Shown: piece after piece, positions 1 to 10,287 of the stretch | Layout: each line of letters opens with the position of its first letter | Position numbering within the stretch: position 1 is the stretch's first letter | NCBI RefSeq assembly: GCF_000212695.1 | Contig: NC_015514.1 | Location: 1,240,001 to 1,304,000 of the forward strand | Direction of reading: 5' to 3' | Source: Cellulomonas fimi ATCC 484 | GTDB lineage: Bacteria > Actinomycetota > Actinomycetes > Actinomycetales > Cellulomonadaceae | DNA: 64,000 bases | Notes under the pieces: model-generated | Database searches by the model: none | Seen by the model: the letters and a program-made list of their open reading frames with translations, nothing else | Told to the model about the DNA's origin: nothing | Program-made: the position numbers and the translations under genes

Positions 1-1
1 G

Positions 2-322
2 ACCTGGAGCAGCCTCGGCGAGGCGCCCGGCACGCTCGTCGCGGTCGCGGAGACGCCGGACCGCGGGATCGTCGGCTACCTGCTGGGCCACCTCCACCCG
101 ACGTTCCTCGCCAACGGCCCGGTCGCCTGGGTCGAGGAGCTGATGGTTGAGGAGAGCCACCGGCGGTGCGGTGTCGGTCGCGAGCTCATGCGCCACGCGG
201 AGGGCTGGGCGCGTGACGGCGGCGCCGCCTACGTCGCCCTCGCCAGCCGCCGCGCCGGCCCCTTCTACGTCGCCCTGGGCTACGACGACTCAGCGGTGTT
301 CTTCAAGAAGACCCTGGCGTAG
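2..322 (+). CDS. GNAT family N-acetyltransferase (5' truncated by window edge)
   Basis: About 106 C-terminal residues are visible; the start lies before the window. The segment RRCGVGRELMRHA matches the acetyl-CoA pyrophosphate-binding loop of GNAT enzymes (R/Q-x-x-G-x-G/A), preceded by a strand ending EELMVEE and followed by helix and strand ending GPFYVALGYDD, the usual GNAT C-terminal fold. It should transfer an acetyl group from acetyl-CoA to an amine, but the substrate cannot be told. It ends nine bases before the convergent MFS gene, with no clear terminator between them. Confidence 0.85.
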   Translation, partial: TWSSLGEAPGTLVAVAETPDRGIVGYLLGHLHPTFLANGPVAWVEELMVEESHRRCGVGRELMRHAEGWARDGGAAYVALASRRAGPFYVALGYDDSAVFFKKTLA

Positions 323-330
323 ACCGACGG

Positions 331-1644
331 TCACGACGTGACGTCCTTGCCGTCGGTCGTCACGGCGGGGGAGTCGGGTCGCGGCAGCTCGTCCATGCGG
401 ACGAGCGGGGACAGGACCACCGGCAGAGCGGACACGAAGACCCCCGCGACGCCGACCCACAGCGTCGGGACGACGCCGATCGTCGTGCCGAGCCAGCCGC
501 CGAGGAGCCCGCCGAGCGGCATCGTGCCCCAGACGAAGAACCGCACGGAGGCGTTCATGCGGCCGAGCAGCGCGGGCGGGCACAGCCGCTGCCGGAAGCT
601 CACCTGCGCGACGTTGTAGACGACGACGGCGAAGCTGAACAGCGCCCCGCCGGCGATGAGCAGCACCTGCGGCGGCCAGTCGACGACCGCGGCGAGGGGC
701 GGCAGCGCGGCGGCGGGCACGAACAGGAGCGCGGAGACGGGGATGATCCGTGCCTCGCCCACGAGCCGGGACAGCCGGTCCGCGGCCACCGCGCCGACGA
801 GCCCGCCGATCGCACCCGCGGACAGCACGGTGCCGAACGCCGCGGTGTCCAGGCCCAGGACGCGCAGCGCGTAGATCGCGCCGAGCGCGCCGGTCGCGCT
901 GCCGAACAGGTTGCCGATGCCGGTGCACGCGACGATGCGGCGCAGCAGCGGCTGGCGCACGACGAAGCGCAGGCCCTCGGCGATCTCGGCGCGCAGCGGG
1001 CGGCGCGTCTCGGGTGCGGGCGGCTGCTCGCGGTGGCGGATGCGGCTGACGGCGAACGCGGACAGCAGGTAGGTGACGACGTTGGCCGCGATGAGCAGCG
1101 GTGCGGTGACCACGCGCAGCAGCGCCCCGGCCACGGCGGGGGCGACGACCATCGCGACCGACTGCGTGGACTGCAGCTTGGAGTTGCCCTCGACGACGTG
1201 GTCGAGGCCGACGAGCCAGGGCACGTAGCTCTGGTGCGCGACGTCGAAGAACGTGCTGGCGACGCTCACGACGAGCGCTGCACCGATGAGCAGGGGCATC
1301 GAGGCGTGCCCGGTGAGGGCGGCCGCCACGACGACGGCGAGCACGGTCCCGCGCACGACGTCCGCGACGACGAGGACGTCGCGCTTGCGCATCCGGTCGA
1401 CCCACGCGCCCGCGGGAAGGCCGATGACGAGGAACGCGAGCGTCTCGGCGGCCGTGAGGACGCCCATCTCCCACTCGGTGGCGGCGAGGTTCTGGACCGC
1501 GAGGACGGGCAGGGCGATGCCGGTGAGCTGTGCGCCGAGCTGCCCGAGGGCGTCGCCCGTCCAGAGCCGGCGGAAGTCCGGGTGGTGGACGAGCGACCGT
1601 CGGGGTGCGGGAGGCGCCTCGGCGGGAGGGGGTGCGGTGCTCAC
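331..1644 (-). CDS. MFS transporter (MFS_3 / EntS-like exporter)
   Basis: Predicted 437-residue polytopic membrane protein of the major facilitator superfamily, most like the drug/siderophore exporters grouped as MFS_3. The loop between helices 2 and 3 reads GAWVDRMRKRDV, a motif-A-like sequence, and about twelve hydrophobic segments follow. The frame is open upstream to a TTG at 1680, but that TTG lies inside the operator palindrome; I prefer the GTG at 1644, residue 13 of the longer frame. No Shine-Dalgarno is obvious. It is divergent from an ArsR-like regulator and both starts sit 18 nt from the palindrome, so it is probably derepressed when that regulator binds its ligand. The exported substrate is unknown. 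Confidence 0.85.
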   Translation of the reverse strand: MSTAPPPAEAPPAPRRSLVHHPDFRRLWTGDALGQLGAQLTGIALPVLAVQNLAATEWEMGVLTAAETLAFLVIGLPAGAWVDRMRKRDVLVVADVVRGTVLAVVVAAALTGHASMPLLIGAALVVSVASTFFDVAHQSYVPWLVGLDHVVEGNSKLQSTQSVAMVVAPAVAGALLRVVTAPLLIAANVVTYLLSAFAVSRIRHREQPPAPETRRPLRAEIAEGLRFVVRQPLLRRIVACTGIGNLFGSATGALGAIYALRVLGLDTAAFGTVLSAGAIGGLVGAVAADRLSRLVGEARIIPVSALLFVPAAALPPLAAVVDWPPQVLLIAGGALFSFAVVVYNVAQVSFRQRLCPPALLGRMNASVRFFVWGTMPLGGLLGGWLGTTIGVVPTLWVGVAGVFVSALPVVLSPLVRMDELPRPDSPAVTTDGKDVTS

Positions 1645-1661
1645 GACGCCAGGGTGGCGCG

Positions 1662-1685
1662 ACTGGTTGAGAAAAGTCAATCAGT
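1662..1685. promoter_or_regulatory. 24-bp inverted repeat, probable ArsR-type operator
   Basis: ACTG-N-TTGA-N6-TCAA-N-CAGT is a dyad with 8 of 9 arm positions matched, centred between the divergent starts at 1644 and 1704 and equidistant (18 nt) from both. A TTGACT hexamer on the minus strand and a TTGAGA on the plus strand lie in the arms, so a bound dimer would cover both possible -35 elements. Confidence 0.75.
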
Positions 1686-1703
1686 GTGTGCGAGGCTGGT
1701 CCC

Positions 1704-2261
1704 GTGACCGCAGCACAGCAGCAGGACGTCGCGCCGGACGACGGGCACGGCGACCGGGACGCCGACGCACGTGCCCTCGCGAGCACCGTCCGCCTGCGGA
1801 TCCTGCGCCTGTGCCTGGACGAGCCGCTGACCAACCGCGAGCTCGCGGAGCGCCTCGACCGCAACCCCGCGACCGTGCTCCACCACGTCCGCACGCTCGT
1901 CGACCGCGGGTTCCTGGTCGCCGAGCCCGTGCGTCGCGGCGCGCGCGGGTCCCGCGAGGTCCCGTACCGGGCGACCCGCCGCACGTGGGGGCTGCGGGAC
2001 AAGAGCGGGCTGGTGCCGACGCTCATCGACACGTTCCTCGAGGAGGTCCGCCTCGTCGACCCGGACACCGTCGTCGCGACCCGCCTGGGGCTGCGGCTCG
2101 ACGCGACCGGCCACGCCGAGCTTCTCGCGCGCCTGCAGGCGCTCGCCGACGAGTTCGCGGACCGCCCACCGACGCCCGGCGGCACGGCGTACTCCGTCTT
2201 CCTCGCGGTGCACGAGGACGTCACGCGCGACGCGGCCCCCGGGGCACGCGACCGCGCCTGA
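1704..2261 (+). CDS. ArsR-like winged helix-turn-helix regulator
   Basis: 185 residues. The N-terminal half is a winged HTH: a helix beginning LASTVRLRILRLC, then NRELAERLDRNPATVLHHV (helix-turn-helix) and a wing. The C-terminal ~90 residues probably form a dimer or ligand domain; there is no Cys pair, so a metal sensor of the classic ArsR kind is unlikely. The start is the GTG at 1704, with GAGG eight bases upstream; a GTG at 1686 would abut the palindrome. It probably represses the divergent MFS exporter and itself. It converges on the ABC permease two bases away. Confidence 0.8.
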   Translation: MTAAQQQDVAPDDGHGDRDADARALASTVRLRILRLCLDEPLTNRELAERLDRNPATVLHHVRTLVDRGFLVAEPVRRGARGSREVPYRATRRTWGLRDKSGLVPTLIDTFLEEVRLVDPDTVVATRLGLRLDATGHAELLARLQALADEFADRPPTPGGTAYSVFLAVHEDVTRDAAPGARDRA

Positions 2262-2263
2262 CG

Positions 2264-3507
2264 TCAGACCCCGCCGCGCAGCGCCGAGACGGGCTCGACG
2301 GACGCGGCCTTGAGCGCGGGGTACAGGCCCGCGAGCAACCCGATCAGGCCGCCGGCCAGGGCCGCGACGCCGACCATGCGCAGGTCGAGGATCGGTGTCC
2401 AGTCCTGCGCGGCGCTCACGCCGACGACGGTCGCGACGCCGAGCGACGCACCGACCAGCCCGCCCAGCAGGCCGACGATCACCGACTCGACCATGAACTG
2501 CGCGGCGATGTCCCGCCGGGTCGCGCCGAGCGCGCGCCGCAGGCCGATCTCGCCGACCCGCTCGAGCACCGACAGCAGCGTGACGTTCGCGATGCCGACG
2601 CCGCCGATGAGCAGCGCGACCCCGCCGAGCGCGAGGAAGATCGTGCTGATGTCGGCCTGCACGCTCTCCTCGACGCCGGACGAGCCCGCGGGCGCACGCA
2701 CGTCGACCGTCTCGGGAGCGTTCGGCTCGAGCGCCACGGGGAGCTGCTCGGCGAGGACCGGGCCCGCGCCGACGGCGAGGTGGACGTGCAGCTCCTCGGG
2801 TGCGGCGAGGCCGAAGTCGGCGCGCGCGGTCCCGTCGGGCATGATCACCGCGCCGAGCACGTCGGTCCGCCGCTGCACGTCGTCCACGACGCCGATCACC
2901 TGGTAGGCGTCCTCGCCGATGAAGATCGACGGCTGCCGGTCGACGCGCGTGACCCCGAGCCGCTCGGCCGCGTCGACGCCGAGCACGACCACGCGGTCGG
3001 CGCGCGCGTCGTGCCCGCTGTCGAACCACCGGCCCTGCACGACCCGGCCGCGGACCGCCGCGAGGGCGTCGGGTGAGGCGGCCAGGACGTCGGGCGGCGT
3101 GGTGCGCGCCGCGGACGGGTCGTGCACCGGGACCGCCGAGACCTCGGCGTCCTCGACGTCGACGGTCGAGAACGTGCCGGCGGCCTCGACGCCCGCGAGC
3201 CGCGAAGCACGCTCGGCGGCGTCCCAGGGCAGCGTGGAGGTCGCGCGCTCGCTCCCGTCGAAGCCGCGCTCCGTGGACGGACGGGCGACGGCCTGCGTCG
3301 CGGCGACCGCGTCGAACTGCTTGTTGATCTGCCCGGCCGCGGTCTGCGCGAGTCCGACGGTGACGACGACGGACGCGATGCCCAGCACCGTCCCGAGGAT
3401 CGTCAGCAGCAGGCGCCCGGGGCGCGCGCCGATGCCGGCGGCCGCCTCGGCGAGCAGGTCGCGCACCCCGAACCGGTCGGCGCGCGCGGGCGTCGCGACC
3501 GTGGTGC

Positions 3508-3511
<4 letters not shown>
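2264..3511 (-). CDS. MacB/FtsX-like ABC transporter permease (cassette A)
   Basis: 415 residues. One N-terminal membrane helix (about residues 25-48) is followed by a ~220-residue extracytoplasmic MacB core domain and three C-terminal helices carrying the FtsX signature region (GEIGLRRALGATRRDI). This is the architecture of type VII ABC (MacB/LolCDE) systems, which do mechanical work on extracytoplasmic substrates rather than passing them through a channel. The GTG start overlaps the ATPase stop by 4 bp (GTGA), so the two are translationally coupled. It is the last gene of a four-gene cassette; the substrate is unknown. Confidence 0.9.
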
Positions 3512-4223
<712 letters not shown>

Positions 4224-4227
<4 letters not shown>

Positions 4228-5867
4228 GCGTCCTCCGCCTCGGTCGGCTCGTCGTCCGGCCGCTCCTCGCTGACCCCGACCACGACGAGGGTCCCCTCCT
4301 CGAGCGGCTCCTCGGACCCGGCGATCTCGACGAATCCGTCGGCCGCGAGCCCGGTCGTGACGGTGACGAGGTGCGACGCCCCCTTCGTGTCCGCGACCTC
4401 GACACGGGACTCCCCGGCCGGCCCGGCCGTGAGCGCCGCCAGCGGGACCGCGAGGACGTCGCCCTGCGTCGAGCTGACGGGGACGCGGATCCGCAGGTTG
4501 GCCCCCTGGATGGTCGCGAGCTGCTCGGGCGTGAGCGCGCCGAGCGTGAAGACGACCGTCCGGCGGTCCCCGCCCGACGTCGCGCCGTCACCCGACCCGC
4601 CCGCGCCGTCGCCGGAGCCGCCGTCACCCGCTCCGGCCGCGCCGTCGCCGGTGCCGTCCCCGTCGCCGGAGCCGGCCGCCTGCTCGCCGCCGGCCGTGCC
4701 GGTCGGCCCCACGGACGCGACCGTGACCGGGATCTCGAGGTCGTCGAGGACGGCGACGCCCGCTGCCCCGACCGTCAGGAGGTCGGCGTCGGCGCGCGAC
4801 GCGGTGGCGGTGACCTGGACGGTCGCGCCGGACACGCGCATGAACTCGCCCGTGACTGTTCCGCCACGGCGCACCTCGACGGAGTCGACGCGGCGGGGGA
4901 GCGACGGGACGAACACGACCTCGCTCGCGGGCAGCGGCGTGAGCGTGGCCGCCTCCGCGGTCGCGAGCTGCTCGCGCGCCGCCGTGAGGGCCTGCTGCGC
5001 GGACCGGACGGAGGCGCTCTGCGCCGACACGTCCGGCCGGGCACCGGCCTCGGACCGGGCCGCGACCGCCTCGTCGAGCTGCCCCTGCGCGGCCACGACC
5101 GCGGACTGGCTGCACGGCTCCTCGGGGGTCGCAGCGGCGCAGGCCGCCTGCGCCTCGGCGAGCGTCGCCTGGGCGACGGCGACCGCGGAGTCCAGGCCGA
5201 CGAGCACCGACTGGAGCGGACCCGCGGACGCGGTCGACAGCTCACGCTGCGCCGCACCGAGCGCGTCCTGCGCCGTGCGGACCGCCTCGCGGGCCGTGGT
5301 GACCGCGGTCTGCAGCTCCTCGCCCGCGGTCGGGGGCTCGTACCCGACCCGCTGGTAGAGGGCGCGGACCGCCGCGGCCGTCCGCGCGTCGTACGTCGCG
5401 GAGCCCGCGTCGCCGACGTCGATGCCGAGCGACGTCAGCGCCTGCTTCAGCTGGGCGACGTCGGGACCGGACACGCCCGCGCGCAGCGAGCGGTACGTCG
5501 GGAGCTCGCCGGGCAGCACGATGACGGGCCGTCCGACGATCTCGAGCGCGACCGACGCCGCGTCGAGGGTGACGCCGACCTCCGGCACCTGGCCCGTGAC
5601 CACGGCGGTGTTGCCGAGGTCGGCCGTCTCGACGCGCAGCCCCACGGGGTCCTCGTAGCCGACGTCCCCGCGCAGGATCACCTCGTTCGAGATGACCCGG
5701 CGCTCGACCGGAACGGTGATCGGCCCCGCCTCGGGCGGTGCGGCGTCGGCGGCGGCCTTGCCCGGCGAGACGAGCACCTGGCTCAGGCCGAGCCCGGCGG
5801 CCAGGCTCACCACGGCTACTGCCACCAGCACGAGGACGGTGCGACGACCGCCTGCGATCGCACTCAT
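4224..5867 (-). CDS. MacA/HlyD-like membrane-fusion adaptor with peptidoglycan-binding domain (cassette A)
   Basis: 547 residues. One N-terminal membrane anchor (about residues 9-30) precedes an extracytoplasmic part. Around residues 125-178 sits a PG_binding_1-like domain (YRSLRAGVSGPDVAQLKQ...). An Ala/Gln-rich coiled-coil hairpin follows (about 185-320), then beta-barrel strands, a Gly/Asp/Ser low-complexity linker (about 395-435) and a final membrane-proximal domain. Adaptors of this family link an ABC permease to extracytoplasmic structures; here, with no outer membrane, the wall-binding domain suggests anchoring in peptidoglycan. It is 37 bp downstream of a lipoprotein gene and overlaps the ATPase gene. 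Confidence 0.88.
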
Positions 5868-5904
5868 CGCGGCGTCCCGCCTCCCTCTCGGATCCGCTCG
5901 ACCG

Positions 5905-6867
5905 TCACTTGCCCGCGCTCTCGGCCTTCTCGACCATCGCGTCGAGCTCGGCCTTGTGCTCGTCGATGAACTCCTGCTCCATCGCGAACTGCGCGCGCAT
6001 CTGCACGTTCGTGTAGTCGACGTCGATCTGGCACGTGCGGTCGGCGACGGCTGTCGCGAGCTCCTTCTCCTTGAGCTCGGCGAGCGCGGCGGCGTCCTGC
6101 GTGCCGTCCTCGGCGAACGGGATCTGGCTGTGCGCCTCGTAGATGCTGTTCTGCGCGGCCTCCGGGTTGTCGAAGTCGAAGCCCGCGTCCGCCATGCACT
6201 GCTGCCAGTCCTTCGCAGCCTTCTTGACGTCCTCGCTGTCCTGCGACCGGGTGTACAGGTCGGTCAGCTCGTCCATGAGCTCCTTGTACTCCGGGTCGTC
6301 CCAGACCTGGCCCTCCTCGTAGACCGTGTGCTGCGCCTCGCCCTGGCAGCCGGCGGTCGTCCAGTCGTACTCGACCTCCTCGCCCTCGGCCGGCATCTCG
6401 TCCTGCTTGCCGTAGAGCGCCTCGTAGTACGCCGCCTGCTCGCCCTCGCTCATGGCCGAGACGTACTCCGCGTTCGGGTCCACCCACTCCTCGCTCGGCT
6501 GCGCCTCGGAGAGGGCCTCGCCGGTCGTGGCGCCGTACCCGTACTGCTCGGCGAACTCGAGCGAGTCCCAGTCGGGCAGGTCGGAGTCCTCAGGGTCGGA
6601 CATCATCTGCGACACGTCCTGCGGCTGGTACTCGAAGCCCTGCTCCTGCATGCAGGAGGCGACGAGCTCCTCAGCCTCGCGCGCCTGCGCCTGGATGTCG
6701 GCGTCCTCGGGCGAGCCGCCGAGCTTCTCGAAGTAGGCGGACAGCGGGCTGTCCTCGTAGGAGAGCGACTCGTCGCCGCTGGGGGTGTCGCCACCGGAGG
6801 TGCACGCGCCGAGCAGCAGCACGAGGGCGCACCCGGTCAGGGCGGCGGGGACGAGGGGCGATCGCAT
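5905..6867 (-). CDS. Cys-rich lipoprotein of unknown function (cassette A)
   Basis: 320 residues with a lipoprotein signal peptide ending in the lipobox LLGAC; the ATG at 6867 is chosen because GAAAGG lies 9 nt upstream and the signal peptide begins there. The mature protein is acidic and helical. Four further Cys occur in the contexts CMQEQGFEY, GCQGEAQH, WQQCMADAGF and TCQIDVDYT. The lipoprotein of cassette B (10288-11214) has the same four in the same order, so the two are paralogues. I do not recognise a named function. Position as first gene of the cassette suggests a substrate-capturing or signalling partner of the ABC transporter. Confidence 0.85.
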   Translation of the reverse strand: MRSPLVPAALTGCALVLLLGACTSGGDTPSGDESLSYEDSPLSAYFEKLGGSPEDADIQAQAREAEELVASCMQEQGFEYQPQDVSQMMSDPEDSDLPDWDSLEFAEQYGYGATTGEALSEAQPSEEWVDPNAEYVSAMSEGEQAAYYEALYGKQDEMPAEGEEVEYDWTTAGCQGEAQHTVYEEGQVWDDPEYKELMDELTDLYTRSQDSEDVKKAAKDWQQCMADAGFDFDNPEAAQNSIYEAHSQIPFAEDGTQDAAALAELKEKELATAVADRTCQIDVDYTNVQMRAQFAMEQEFIDEHKAELDAMVEKAESAGK

Positions 6868-6928
6868 CGGCAGGGACCTTTCGGCTCGCGCACGGACGGC
6901 GTGCGTGACGGGAGGTATCACTCGTGTC

Positions 6929-6948
6929 GCACCGGACCATATCGGTGC
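6929..6948. promoter_or_regulatory. Inverted repeat upstream of cassette A
   Basis: GCACCG-N8-CGGTGC lies about 60 bp upstream of the lipoprotein start at 6867, near where a promoter for cassette A should be. A TGATAC hexamer (minus strand, 6915-6920) could be a -10. A regulator-binding site is possible but short GC dyads are common in such DNA. Confidence 0.3.
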
Positions 6949-7042
6949 AGGACCGGGCCGCGGGTCCACCTCAGGGAGGAGTTCGGCGGGCGTGCCGGCT
7001 CCTCCTGCGGGCCTGGTCGTCGCGCGGCCCGGGCGGCCACGG

Positions 7043-8272
7043 TCAGTACCGGATGGCGTCGATGACCTTGACGCGCACCGCGAACGTGGCGGGGATGAGC
7101 CCGGCCAGCGCGCCCACGGCGGTCGCCGCGGCCATGCCGACCAGCGCGGCCGAGAACGGGAACGGCGGCATGTCCTGGATCTGCCCGCCGAAGACGCGCT
7201 CGACGGGGAGGTTCTTGATGATGGCGACCGCGAGCACGACCCCGACCAGGCCGGCGACGACGGTCGCGACGACGGACTCGAGCATCACGCCGAAGAACAC
7301 GCGGCCCGACGTCGCACCGAAGGAGCGGCGGATGCCGATCTCGCGGATGCGGTACCGGACGGTCACCAGCGCGATGTTGACGAGGCCGAGGCCGCCCAGC
7401 AGCAGCGCGAACCCGCCGACCCCGATCCCGACCCACTTGGCGGCGGCGTCGATCCCGCCCTGGTCGAAGTCGTTGTCGTAGGACTGCACGTCCCAGCCCG
7501 GCATCGAGGCGCGGACGTCGCGGCGGATCTGCTCCTGCAGCGCGCGGTGCTCGGTGCGGGGGACCCATACGAGCAGCTGGGGTGCGGCCTGGCCGGACAT
7601 GAGCGACGGGCCGCCCTCCGCGCCCGGGCGGGAGCCGGACAGCCAGCGTGCGTACTGGTCGTACAGCACGTACGCGGTCGGGGGCATGTCTGGCCAGTCG
7701 TCGGCGGTCACACCCACGACGGTGGCGGTGACGGGCGTCGCTCCGCCCAGCTCGACGGTCGGCCGCCCGGACAGGTCGCTGTGGCCGAGGGCCCGCAGGA
7801 ACGACTCGTTCACGACGAGCGTCGGCGCGTACGCCTCCGCGTCGGCGTCGGTGAACCACCGGCCCGACTGCGGGACGAGCCGGCGCAGGACCGCGAGCTC
7901 GGGGTCGACCGCCTGCACCTGGACCCGCTGCGTGCCGTCCGGGAACCGCGCCTCGACCTCGACGTACTGGCTGCGGCTCGCGTACTCGATCCCGTACCGC
8001 TCGAGCGCCGTGGCGTACTGCGCGTCGAGCGTCTCGACCGTGCCCTCGGGGTTCTCGGACATCGGCCACGCGTCGAACGTGACGGTGACGCTGCGGCCGT
8101 TCATGCGTTCCGACTGCTCGTCGAAGGCCTGCTTCATCATGGCGACGGCGGCGGTCACGCCGGTGATGGCGGTCACGGCGCACGCGACGCCGACGAGCGC
8201 CAGCAGGACGCGCAGCTTGTGGATCCGCAGCTCGTCCCACGCCTCGACGAGCGCGCCCACGACCCCGGTCAC
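7043..8272 (-). CDS. MacB/FtsX-like ABC transporter permease (cassette B)
   Basis: 409 residues with the same plan as the cassette A permease: an N-terminal helix (KLRVLLALVGVACAV...), a large extracytoplasmic MacB core, and three C-terminal helices including the FtsX segment REIGIRRSFGAT. The GTG start at 8272 overlaps the ATPase stop (GTGA). The two permeases differ in their extracytoplasmic domains, so the cassettes may handle different substrates. It ends 175 bp before the cassette A lipoprotein start. Confidence 0.9.
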   Translation of the reverse strand: MTGVVGALVEAWDELRIHKLRVLLALVGVACAVTAITGVTAAVAMMKQAFDEQSERMNGRSVTVTFDAWPMSENPEGTVETLDAQYATALERYGIEYASRSQYVEVEARFPDGTQRVQVQAVDPELAVLRRLVPQSGRWFTDADAEAYAPTLVVNESFLRALGHSDLSGRPTVELGGATPVTATVVGVTADDWPDMPPTAYVLYDQYARWLSGSRPGAEGGPSLMSGQAAPQLLVWVPRTEHRALQEQIRRDVRASMPGWDVQSYDNDFDQGGIDAAAKWVGIGVGGFALLLGGLGLVNIALVTVRYRIREIGIRRSFGATSGRVFFGVMLESVVATVVAGLVGVVLAVAIIKNLPVERVFGGQIQDMPPFPFSAALVGMAAATAVGALAGLIPATFAVRVKVIDAIRY

Positions 8273-9102
8273 GCGCGCACCTCCTCGGCCGTGCCGGACG
8301 CGCCGCCGGCGGGGCCGTCGACGGCGCCCGTCCCGGTCGGCAGCAACCGGCGCTCGACCGCGGCGGAGCGGTCGGCGACCTGGGTCGGCACGTCGCCGAC
8401 CCAGTGCGACGCGGTGTCGAGCGTGATGGGCACGAGCACGCCCTCCGCGAGCCGGTACTGGCGCTCGGCGCGCGCGGCGACGGCCAGGTCGTGCGTGATG
8501 GTGACGAGGGCCGCGCCGGTCTGCGACGCGATGTCGTCGAGCAGGTCCATGACCTCGCCGCCGGTCTCGACGTCGAGGGCGCCGGTCGGCTCGTCGGCCA
8601 GGATCACGCGCGGGCCGCGCACGAGCGCGCGGGCGATCGCGACGCGCTGCTGCTCGCCGCCGGACAGCTTGTCGGGCATCGTGTCGAGCCGGTCGCCGAG
8701 GCCGACGCGCTCGAGCATCGCCGCGGCGATCCGCGTGCGCCCCCAGAACTGCCGGCCGCGTGCGTACAGCAGGGGAGCGGTGACGTTCTCCAGCGCGGTC
8801 CGGCCGGGCAGCAGGTTGAACTGCTGGAACACGAAGCCGAAGTCGCGCCCGCGGCGGACCGTGCGCGTGCGGTTCGACAACCGCTGGACGGGCGTGCCCT
8901 CCAGCAGGTACTGGCCCGAGGTGGGGGCGTCGAGCAGGCCGAGGATGTTGAGGAGCGTCGACTTGCCGGTGCCGGAGCGGCCGACGATCGCGACGTGCTC
9001 GCCGGCGTCGACGTCCAGCGTCACGCCGCGCAGGATGTGCAGCAGGCTGTCGTCGGGCAGCCGGACCGACCGGGTGACGTCCGCGAGCTCGAGGAGGCTC
9101 AT
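8269..9102 (-). CDS. MacB-type ABC transporter ATP-binding protein (cassette B)
   Basis: 277 residues. Walker A GRSGTGKST, Q-loop FVFQQF, signature LSGGEQQR, Walker B VILADEPTG and H-loop TITHD are intact. About 45 extra residues follow the usual core (from ITLDTASHWVGD onward) with no recognised motif. The ATG at 9102 overlaps the adaptor stop (ATGA) and the stop overlaps the permease GTG. It powers the cassette B permease. Confidence 0.92.
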   Translation of the reverse strand: MSLLELADVTRSVRLPDDSLLHILRGVTLDVDAGEHVAIVGRSGTGKSTLLNILGLLDAPTSGQYLLEGTPVQRLSNRTRTVRRGRDFGFVFQQFNLLPGRTALENVTAPLLYARGRQFWGRTRIAAAMLERVGLGDRLDTMPDKLSGGEQQRVAIARALVRGPRVILADEPTGALDVETGGEVMDLLDDIASQTGAALVTITHDLAVAARAERQYRLAEGVLVPITLDTASHWVGDVPTQVADRSAAVERRLLPTGTGAVDGPAGGASGTAEEVRA

Positions 9103-10130
9103 CCGCCGCACACCGCCGGGTCGAACTGCGACGGGTCGTTGCAGTCGACCTCGCCCGCGCCGCCGGGCACGGGGATGAACTGCAGGACCGTGTCGCCGAC
9201 GGCGAGGCCCTCGGTGATCTGCACGGTGCGCCCGTCGGTGAGGCCGAGCTTGACGGCCCGCTGCTCGGGCTCGGCCCCCTCCTTCGTGACCACCCAGACG
9301 TTGCCGTTCTGCACGATGCCCTGGACGGCCGTGACGGGGACGACGACCGCGTCGGTCGCCTCGCCGTTGACGACGTCGAGCGTCGCACCGAGCCCGGCGA
9401 ACGCGGTCACGCCCGCCGGCACGGCACAGGTCAGGGTGCCGGACGCGGGCGTCGTGCCGGCGTCCTCGCCCTGGTCCGCACCCGCGCCCGTGCTCGCCGC
9501 GCCCACCCGCAGGCCCGTGCACTCGAACGGGGCGGGGCCGCCGTTGAGCGTGACCTGGGCCGTCGCGGGCGCCCCGACGAGCCGGTACTGCTGCTCGGGG
9601 GTGAGCGTGCCGCTGACGGACAGGCTCCCGGGGGAGACCGTGCCGACCTCGTCGCCGACCGCGACCACCTGGTCCTTGAGCGTCGGCATGGCCAGCGTGC
9701 CGGCGACGGGTGCCTTGACCACCTCGACCGTGACCTTGGGCTTGCGCTCGGTCGTGACCTGCTCCCCGGAGACCGGGTCGGTCCTGACCAGCGGCTCCTG
9801 GGGCGTCTCCTGGCGGATCTCGAGCAGCGGGGTGCCGGCCTGCACGGCGGCGCCGTCGGCCACGAGGACCTTCGAGACCGCGCCCGCGAGCGTGGCACGG
9901 ACGGCGACCGCGGGGTCGGCGACGACGGAGCCCTGGACGGTGACGGCGTTGGTGATGGTGCCGGTCTCCGCCTGCACGGTCGGCTCGGCGACCGCGCCGG
10001 TGGGCACGAGGGCGTCGACGGGGCCGTCGAGCTCGGCGCCGGCGAACGCGATCTTGACGAGCGCGGCGGCGATGACGGCCCACAGCAGCAGGCGGATGGT
10101 CGGGAAGATGATGCGGCGGGTGACGCCCAC
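9099..10130 (-). CDS. MacA/HlyD-like membrane-fusion adaptor (cassette B)
   Basis: 343 residues. The start is the GTG at 10130, with GGAG seven bases upstream; longer frames exist but lack a ribosome site. One membrane helix (RLLLWAVIAAALVKIAF) is followed by a lipoyl-like half motif (VLVADGAAVQAGTPLLEI), a long beta-rich region and a C-terminal barrel domain. Unlike the cassette A adaptor it has no peptidoglycan-binding domain and no long coiled coil. Four Cys occur in the extracytoplasmic part (FECTG, TLTCAV, EVDCND, AVCGG), which could form disulfides. It overlaps the ATPase gene by 4 bp. Confidence 0.87.
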   Translation of the reverse strand: MGVTRRIIFPTIRLLLWAVIAAALVKIAFAGAELDGPVDALVPTGAVAEPTVQAETGTITNAVTVQGSVVADPAVAVRATLAGAVSKVLVADGAAVQAGTPLLEIRQETPQEPLVRTDPVSGEQVTTERKPKVTVEVVKAPVAGTLAMPTLKDQVVAVGDEVGTVSPGSLSVSGTLTPEQQYRLVGAPATAQVTLNGGPAPFECTGLRVGAASTGAGADQGEDAGTTPASGTLTCAVPAGVTAFAGLGATLDVVNGEATDAVVVPVTAVQGIVQNGNVWVVTKEGAEPEQRAVKLGLTDGRTVQITEGLAVGDTVLQFIPVPGGAGEVDCNDPSQFDPAVCGG

Positions 10131-10287
10131 GGGCGAGCTCCTCGCGGTGTCGGGCGGACAGGCGTGCGGACGGCGCGGCGGAGGCACCGTACCGACGGTC
10201 GCCCGGGGCTCGTATCCACCCGCGGGAGGACAACGGTGTTACTCCGCGGCGAACACTACTGCGCCACGCGCACTAGCGCCAGGACCG

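Noticed and set aside
290..2224. Very long open frames antisense or out of frame to real genes (for example 290-2224 minus, 27889-29898 plus, 46248-49382 minus)
   Set aside because: They are Arg/Ala/Gly/Pro-rich translations without domains, overlap recognised genes in full and are expected by chance in DNA this rich in GC.
2258..2267. Perfect palindrome CTGACGTCAG at the ArsR/permease junction
   Set aside because: It simply contains the two convergent TGA stop codons; ten bases is too short and badly placed for an operator.
10131..10287. Gap between lipoprotein B and adaptor B as a separate regulatory region
   Set aside because: A GTGTT/AACAC dyad near 10234-10256 is short and no promoter is convincing, so a break in the cassette is not claimed.
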